A stretch of 64,000 bases of DNA. Source: Haliotis asinina (taxonomy: Eukaryota > Mollusca > Gastropoda > Lepetellida > Haliotidae). Numbering within the stretch: position 1 is the first letter of the stretch; each line of letters starts with the position of its first letter. The stretch covers positions 25,312,249-25,376,248 of the forward strand of contig NC_090283.1 in assembly GCF_037392515.1 (NCBI RefSeq), given 5' to 3'. The notes below the pieces were generated by a model. That model saw only the letters and a list, made by a program, of their open reading frames with translations, did no database searches and was not told where the DNA came from. A program made the position numbers and the translations under genes. Positions 58,301 to 64,000 of the stretch are shown one piece after another.

Positions 58301-59699
58301 TGTACTGAAAATTTCACATACAAAAGATTTGGACTGCATGTTCACTATTTCATTTTTGCACGCACTCGTGAAAAACCTATCGCGGACACTGGGTACTTAC
58401 ATGCTCTCACCTTGTTGTGCCAAACGTCGAACTTTATCTTACGTCATTGTTTTAGATATCTGAATGAACTGAAGTAAACGATCTGCATTTGTCATGCAAA
58501 GACCATTTATCTTATGATTAACCTTCCCTCCCATGCAGATTCCGGCATTGGGTGTCTATGCCATGTCGAAGGCGGCCTTGGACTCATTCACAAGATATCT
58601 TGCACATGGTAAATATACAAACATTTCTGAAAACTATGTGTTGTCCACTCATGTGAGATGATAGTGTTTGTTGTGTAGACCTTTATTGATCAAACATCCA
58701 ATTGTCATTGAGCACTCAAATTGTGACTACGCAACAAGTATATGTGTATCTAAATACACCTAGTGCAATCCTTCATTTTTATTAGTTTTAATGCTATAAA
58801 GACAATGGAAACGTTCGCGATGATATGGGCTACACATTTCACTTTTGTAATTGCTACCTCGAACCCCATCTTTGCATCCATTATTATCATTACATCCATT
58901 GAAATGCCAAAAATGTTCAATCCCAGAAGTCGAAAACTTCAAAATGACACCACTTTACTACCAGGCATATATATGTGTCGGCGATGAAATTTTGAATGGT
59001 TTTAGAATAAGAAACCCTCTGGAAAAGAGCAATACCTCCAATTTCAATCAGTGTCAAATTTGTTGCCAAGGAAACGCAAAAAATATTTTACTGAGAAATA
59101 CAAAACCACCACAAGTTACCAGTACAACACATGATCTATCTGTGATAAATGTGGTGAAGAAATGCTGCGGGGGATAAAACTGATACAGGAATTCTTGCTG
59201 ACTCGCAGAAACTGAAACTTCTGAAATATCAAAGTATTTCTAAACCAAATCAGTCTCTCGATATGTAGTAACGTATTGGCACTAACAACTCTTAACAAAC
59301 ATTTCTCAAACAAGTAAGAGCGGCTGCTGCCTGTGTTATCGATGCTGGTAGTGGTGTTGGAGCTGATGTTTGTTGGGCTACTGTTGCTTGTTGCATCGAT
59401 GCTGGTAGTGGTGCTGGAGCTGATGTTTGTTGGGCTACTGCTGCTTGTTGTATTGATACCGGTAGGGGTGCTGGAGCTATTGTTTGTTGGGCTGCTGCTG
59501 CTTCTTGTAGCGATGCTATTAGTGGTTCAGCTGAAATATGAAGCACATGCAGGAGTCCGTGCTCAGGGAAAGTCATACCTGTCATAGAAGCTAATTTGTT
59601 GATAAAATATTACTGACAGGCTTTATCAGTAAGCAAATAAACGGCTTTCTTTCTTTGTACAGAGATGGTTTCACACGGGGTACGGGTGAATGCCGTCAA
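49357..59699 (+). CDS. Short-chain dehydrogenase/reductase, copy B (exons 1-7 of 9)
   Basis: Exons: 49,357-49,390; 55,188-55,318; 55,596-55,691; 57,083-57,221; 57,788-57,828; 58,539-58,608; 59,663-59,699. Lengths 34, 131, 96, 139, 41, 70 and 37 and all phases are identical to copy A; all junctions are GT-AG. Product so far 182 codons: TGSSSGIG loop, LSLTGRKQ with the basic residue that points to NADP(H), NNAG, catalytic Ser-Tyr-Lys (ISSCATS, YAMSK). The sequence is open throughout, so the gene may be alive. Exons 8 and 9 (PGY strand and C-terminus) are not found before 64,000; a LINE starts 157 bp after exon 7, so they may lie beyond the window or be lost. Confidence 0.82.
49505..49564 (+). 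mobile_element. 60-bp 5'-truncated SINE insertion with TSD
   Basis: Only the SINE 3' end is present (GCCGCCATATGGCTGGAATA then GGCGTAAAACTAGACT and ACTC repeats), flanked by GACTTAGTT at 49,496-49,504 and 49,565-49,573. The paralogous site in copy A (about 13,572, CCTAGACATAGTTAAGG) is empty. Confidence 0.82.
51215..51257 (-). ncRNA. Hammerhead-like motif in Penelope arm 1 (inverted copy)
   Basis: The reverse complement of the arm 2 motif: CTGATGA on the minus strand at 51,251-51,245, GAAA at 51,225-51,222. A transcript through the whole element would carry one sense motif and one antisense motif that could pair with it. Confidence 0.62.
51804..53202 (+). CDS. Penelope-like reverse transcriptase with GIY-YIG nuclease (5' truncated)
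   Basis: Open to the stop at 53,202 without a break; the frame stays open back to 51,682 inside the inverted arm, but the real homology starts at FKIHKNPPKA. RT motifs: YDVVDLFTNIP (block A), GLPMGSPLSP (block B), WYRKVDDTF (catalytic VDD), LPFLDVSL, then VYRKPTHTDQY. The C-terminal GIY-YIG nuclease reads CIYQIPCNCGDLYIGETLRP with TRMKEHQ. It would copy element RNA and cut the target DNA. The N-terminal part of the protein is missing, so it is unlikely to act alone despite being open. Confidence 0.9.
53575..53617 (+). ncRNA. Hammerhead-ribozyme-like motif in Penelope arm 2
   Basis: CTGATGA (53,581-53,587), a hairpin GGAGT...ACTCC (stem II), GAAA (53,607-53,610), then CGTT and GTG. Stem I would be CAC before the core with GTG after it; stem III would be the tiny ACGT, as described for Penelope hammerheads that act as dimers. 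The predicted cut is after GTT at 53,614. One extra A lies between CTGATGA and stem II. Activity not shown. Confidence 0.65.
54333..55137. other. Copy B intron 1, no gene seen
   Basis: Intron sequence; 54,695-54,740 is paralogous to 33,420-33,465 in copy A. A GT-rich stretch (54,780-54,890) has no clear period. Confidence 0.45.
55138..55181 (+). mobile_element. LINE/SINE 3' tail abutting exon 2 of copy B
   Basis: GAAATATTGCCGACATGACA then CTCATTCACTCACTC resembles the last 45 bp of the LINE. It ends six bases before the exon 2 acceptor, so its ACTC tail forms most of the pyrimidine tract. Confidence 0.6.
56485..56876 (+). mobile_element. 5'-truncated LINE 3' UTR in intron 3 of copy B
   Basis: Contains GGCTGAAGGGATGGTGTAAA, AGTCCCCATGG, CTACCTTCAGTTGTTGGC and ends with TCTAACTCACTCACTCAC. 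Decayed relative to the copy at 31,939-32,476. Confidence 0.85.
57233..57272. repeat. (GAGT)n microsatellite
   Basis: Imperfect GAGT repeats eleven bases into intron 4 of copy B, close to the exon 4 donor. No LINE body attached. Confidence 0.8.
57273..59320. other. Introns 4-6 of copy B, nothing further seen
   Basis: Between the exons listed for copy B the sequence is AT-rich, with no readable element up to the minisatellite at 59,325. Confidence 0.4.
59325..59530. repeat. 57-bp minisatellite in intron 6 of copy B
   Basis: Units start at 59,341, 59,398, 59,455 and 59,512, with GATGCTGGTAGTGGTG and TTTGTTGGGCTACTG cores. Because 57 is divisible by three it gives an open frame on each strand (minus: QQTSAPAPLPASM repeats); I take it as non-coding. 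Confidence 0.85.
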
Positions 59700-59856
59700 G
59701 TAAGTACACAAAGAAAGGTAATATATATATTACTGTTGACTTGACTTGCACCTTAGGTCAAGGTGGCATTTATCAATTTTGTAGCAAGTGTGAACTAGAG
59801 TGAGTCCCGGGTGGCATTTACCCGGTAGTTTTTGTTAGGGTGTTTCTTCTCCAGGA

Positions 59857-62697
59857 GGCACCCGTGGCGAGCCACCTCCTCGTTGTAGGTGCTGGGTAAC
59901 GCTCAGAGCTCGCCGACACCTCCGTAGTGGACCCGGGTGTATGTTTGGTCCACCTACCCGTTTGCCGTGGGTTTCGTCCCTGTGTCGGTGGAGGAGGGGA
60001 TCCTGGTGGTTGAGGGCAATGGGAGCAGGACCAGTGTTCCTGTTGCTCAACACACCACTTCGGCCCTGACTTTACCTAAACGGGTGGTAGAATCGGCCCG
60101 ATTCTATCAATCGGCTGGTCACGCCAAGCCCTGTGTATGGACTTTTGTCATTACACAGTTTTAATTTGGAAAAGAGTTACTTTTGGATTTGGCACATTTG
60201 TTTATATAAAATGTTAAAGATCTTCATTATGATGCTTTGAACTTTGCCTAGAGTCTTATACCCAGAAGGCGGTGGCTCATGGGCCAATCTGGTGGATGTG
60301 TTATTTATAACTCTTCTGCTGGAGTATATCATCTGAGTATCCTTGGTGCTGCAAGTTGGAGACCCACTTGTTTTTAGCATTGTCCTTGTGATACTCCGTG
60401 GTGGGTGGGGAGCTCGGGTGATGAAAATATACACATTAAACATGGCTTATGAAACCCCAACTAAGAAAACCAAACGTCCTCTTGAAACTGATCCTATTGA
60501 TGATGACATCCGACCGTCCAAATCAATTCATTTCAGGCCACGTTTTCTAGTGATTGAAACTATTGACAAGACACCTTTCAAGCTGAATCCTTTTGCAATA
60601 TCTAAGGGTATTCAGGGTATTGCTGGAGAAGTCGAAAACATAAGAAAGATACGTTCAGGTGCGCTGCTGGTTGAATGCTCTAAAAGATAGCAATCAGCCA
60701 ACCTTATGAGTACCGAATCATTCGTTGGCGTTCCAGTTACGGTCTCTGCTCATAAGACCTGAAACACAAGCAAAGGCATCATCAGGGACCGCGATCGACT
60801 ATTTGCTGAAATGTCAGAAATTGACATCGCATACGAGATGAAAGATCAAGGTGTGCTCTATGTCAAACGCTTTTCGACCCGTAAAAACAATGAAAGTGTT
60901 CCCACCAATACTTATCTCTTCTCCTTTTCGTCTCCGACAGCTCCAAAATCATTGAAGGCTGGTTACTGCAACATCAAGGTTGACATCAAGGTAAATACTT
61001 GTACATTGTCCGTTGTGTGTGCTTACTGTGGCGAGAAGTCACACACAACAGAAGATTGTACAAGTACCTTTAAAAAGTGCACCAACCATTCAGGAAACCA
61101 TTCATCTTTTTCGAAAGAGTGCCCGATTTGGAAAAAAACATGGAAATTAACAAGAATAACTTTACACAAAACATCGGTTTCTCGGATGCCAAAAAAACTT
61201 GTCAAGAGATCTGAGCTTCCAGACAGTTATGCTTCTGTAATCAAAATCAACTGAATCCAGCCATAAACTATCTACTTTATCCACAAGCTGTCAAACAAAT
61301 TTGACTTGGGTCATTCTTTTTTCACCCCCGGGCGAGACGGCCACTGGAGGAGCTTCTATCCTTATAAACCAGAATATTATTCAGAGCCCTATTATTCTTA
61401 ATACTGGTCTCCAGGCTGTTGCCGTGAGACTTACTTTACACGTTGCACTCACACTATGCTCTTTATATTTCTCACCGTCTTCAACACTTCAAAAGACCGA
61501 ACTTCAAAATTTGTAATAACCAACTCCCAAAACCCTTTGTTATTATGGGAGACGTAAATGGCCACAACCCACTCTGGGGTGGTACAACTACAAATGCTAA
61601 AGGTAAAATATTAGAGGAGTTCTGTTCCGAAAATGATTTATTTATTTTCAATGATGGGTCGAACACATATCTACATCCTGACACAGGAACATATTCAGCC
61701 CTTGATTTATCGGTTTCTAATTCAAGCCTTCTAAATGAATTTGAATGGTCAGTTCATGATGACCTCTGTGGGAGTGACCATTTCCCAACATTACTAAAAC
61801 CCGTGAATCCATCTGATGTTCCTCCATCATCAAGATGGAACTTCAAAAAGGCTAACTGGCGTTTATATGAAACTGTGTGTGTTGACAGGCTTAAACCTGA
61901 ACTTTTTAATAATGTTCCTGATGCTATTCAACGTTTTTGTGATGAAATGAATGTTACATGAATTCACGTACACCAATGTCTAAAGTCTGGAATATGATCC
62001 AAAAAATCAAATGTAAGGGCTCACCACCTTAAAGATGGAAACCAGTTATTAACTAATGAAACCGATATTGCTAATAAACTTGGTGAAACTTTGGCAAAAC
62101 ATTCTTCCTCGTCAAATTATGAAGGTATGTTCCAAACATATCAGTGAGTGAGTGAGTAAGTTAAAATTTAACGTCACATCGGCAATATCTCAGCCATATC
62201 GTGCCGAGAACATTTCCATATCAAAATTAATTATATGTCTACTATAAAACCTGTCAACGAAGGACAGTAAAACAACTAGAATATCACAAATGGAATTAAA
62301 ACTAGCATGGAAAGTTAAAAAAAACCATCACCATTAGGACAATACACTATAAAATCAGGCTATAGATCGCCAACAACTGAAGGTAGATCACCAAACTAGG
62401 GACCATGGGGACTCTAGTTGGATTTACACCATCCCTTCAACCGCTGGCGAGTATACAAAATTCTAACCAAAATTAAAACAACAAGAATACTACGATTGAA
62501 AACCTGGTAGATTTAAATTTACATCGAATGCTTGTGGACTTACGTACTCCAAACATATCAAAACCAGCAAGAAAAGAAAACTATTAACTTTAATTCAGAT
62601 AATGGGGAAGACCATAATGAAACTTTTTCGTTACATGAGCTTCATACCGCTCTTGATCAGGCTCAGATACTGCTTCAGGAGCTGATAACATCCATTA
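59857..62697 (+). mobile_element. I/Nimb-like LINE, 5' part, decayed (interrupted)
   Basis: The 5' end is at 59,857 (GGCACCCGTGGCGAGCCACC). 5' UTR to 60,440; ORF1 from 60,441 (MAYETPTKKTKRPLETDPID) with a stop after VECSKR, missing the first knuckle (deletion after NIKVDIK) but keeping CAYCGEKSHTTEDC. A deletion near 61,315 joins ORF1 to the endonuclease (SPPGETATGGASILIN, FVIMGDVNGHNPLWGG, HDDLCGSDHFPT). Further deletions near 61,958 and 62,697. It is split by an insertion at 62,144-62,547. It sits in intron 7 of SDR copy B. Confidence 0.88.
62144..62547 (-). mobile_element. 5'-truncated LINE 3' UTR inserted with 13-bp TSD
   Basis: Flanked by TCCAAACATATCA at 62,131-62,143 and 62,548-62,560. 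The insert is only 3' UTR, from the (GAGT)n tail to the sequence GCTTGTGGACTTACGTAC. It interrupts ORF2 of the older plus-strand LINE. Confidence 0.92.
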
Positions 62698-63863
62698 TCC
62701 CTTTGGGGTGGTGCTCAGACGAATACTAAGGGGAAGCTCATAGAAGATTTCATTTCTAACAATAGCTTATGTATACTTAATGATGGCTCAAACACCTATT
62801 TACATCCAGGCACAGGAACTTACTCTGCTATTGATTTAGCAATTACAGATTCAGCATTATTAAACGAATTTGAATGGTCTGTCCACTTCCACTTCCCTAC
62901 TATTGTGAAAACTGTGACTCCTTCAGATGTTCCTCCTACTACAAGATGGAACTTTTCCAAGACAAACTGGTCTTTATTTCAACTGCTTGCTTCTAGTACA
63001 TTTAAACCTGATCTATTTCTTGACATTGCCGACCCTGTACAACTATTTTCAGATAAACTGAAGAAGATAGCCGATGAATGTATTCCTAAGTCCTCCACAA
63101 ATCAACACATTCGAAAACCATGGTTTAATGATACCTGCAAACAAGCCAGAAAGGCACGGAGAAAAGCTGAGCATTATTTCCGTCGCCATCCAATGGTCCA
63201 TAACTTGAACAAATTGAAAATTTTAAATGCAAAAGCACGGCGTACCTTTAGGCAAAATAAACGCCAATCTTGGCGAACCTATGTCTCTAAAATCAATGCA
63301 CGTACACCAATTTCTAAAGTATGGAATATGATCCAGAAGAGCAAGGGTAAGGGTTCTAGATCTAGCATTCACCATCTTAAAGACGGAAACCTGTTGCTGA
63401 CAAATAAATCCGATATTGCTAATATACTTGGTGAAACACTGGCGAAACATTCGTCTTCATCAAACTATGTACCTCAATTTCAAAATCAAAATCAGCAGGA
63501 AAAAAACCCTATTAGTTTTACTTCCGATAATGGTGAAGATTATGATGAAGTATTTTCGATTAATGAACTCCATACTGCTCTTGACCAGGCTCACGATACT
63601 GCTTCAGGAGCTGATAACATTATCAACATTATCAACTCCTGAAGCATTTACCAGAATCATCTTCAGAGACGCTTCTTCATATTTTCGATGGTATTTGGAC
63701 GTCTGGAAATTTTCCTTCTTCATGGCGTGATGCTATAATTGTGCCCATTCCTAAACTTGGACGTGATCACACTGATCCTTCCAATTATAGGCCGATGTCA
63801 TTAATTAGCTGCGTTTGCAAGACCATGGAACGCATGATAAATAATCGACTTGTTTGGTACTTG
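62698..63863 (+). mobile_element. Second LINE ORF2 segment joined to the first
   Basis: After about 62,697 the sequence jumps back to the endonuclease (NDGSNTYLHPGTGTYSAIDL), then a 245-codon open frame (62,905-63,642) covering TPSDVPPTTRWNFSKTNWSL, KPWFNDTCKQARKARRKAEH and INELHTALDQAHDTASGADN. Then RT blocks to NRLVWYL at 63,863. Around 62,888 the SDH catalytic motif is removed by a small in-register deletion (WSVH directly followed by FHFPT). Confidence 0.85.
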
Positions 63864-64000
63864 GAGTGAGTTAGTGAGTTAATATTTAACGTCACATCGG
63901 CAATATCTCAGCCATATCGTGACGAGAACGTTTAATACTGTAGTGAAATATATCGATTCTATAAAAACCTGTCAACGAGGGACAGTAAAACAACTAGAAT
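63864..64000 (-). mobile_element. LINE 3' tail and UTR, cut by the right window edge
   Basis: GAGTGAGTTAGTGAGTTAAT then TTTAACGTCACATCGGCAAT is the start (3' end) of another minus-strand LINE, inserted in the RT region of the plus-strand copy. It continues beyond the window. Confidence 0.88.

Noticed and set aside
59292..59585. Ala/Gln/Pro-rich protein on the minus strand
   Set aside because: 57-bp minisatellite in an SDR intron; the opposite strand is equally open.
1..64000. CRISPR arrays, rRNA, tRNA genes, prokaryotic operons, phage genes
   Set aside because: None seen; tandem repeats here lack unique spacers of constant size, and gene structure is eukaryotic.

Overview
The window is eukaryotic, intron-rich, AT-rich genomic DNA, most likely from a gastropod mollusc. 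From memory, LINE and SINE 3' ends running into (ACTC)n tails resemble abalone (Haliotis) repeats; this is recognition, not a database result. There is no operon-like organisation, rRNA or CRISPR. Two host genes are supported: tandem paralogues of a classical short-chain dehydrogenase/reductase (SDR). Copy A is complete in nine exons (13,471-38,237, 253 residues). Copy B has exons 1-7 (49,357-59,699), and its last two exons are not seen before the right edge. Exons 1-7 have identical lengths in the two copies. Leftover exon-8-like pieces (12,627 and 47,090) and an extra exon-1-like piece (47,309) suggest further copies once existed.

Layout. 1-2,190: broken minus-strand LINE ORF2. 2,190-3,420: degenerate ~180-bp tandem repeats. 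3,967-7,870: satellite of 22 monomers in alternating 172/170-bp types with a higher-order pattern. 8,935-9,440: minisatellite. 9,925-11,295: SGNH-hydrolase fragment followed by a B1-A2-B2 repeat arrangement like the 3' end of a Ngaro-type tyrosine-recombinase retrotransposon. 11,683-16,850: SDR copy A 5' flank and start of intron 1, paralogous to 45,965-51,006. 19,471-33,340: a nest of LINE copies inside intron 1 of copy A. 33,862-38,237: exons 2-9 of copy A. 38,381-45,559: two LINE copies head to tail, the second nearly full length. 47,454-48,781: TIR element. 51,009-54,332: mariner remnant holding a Penelope-like element with inverted 633-bp arms and hammerhead-like motifs. 55,188-59,699: copy B exons. 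59,857-64,000: further LINE copies.

The dominant LINE family has ORF1 with three CCHC-type knuckles and ORF2 with apurinic-like endonuclease, reverse transcriptase and RNase H, so it belongs to the I/Nimb-like group. Its 3' UTR ends in (ACTC)n. A SINE in the window shares about 55 bp of that 3' end plus the tail, so the SINE probably uses the LINE machinery. Target-site duplications read directly from the sequence show who inserted into whom. Every LINE copy here is disrupted.
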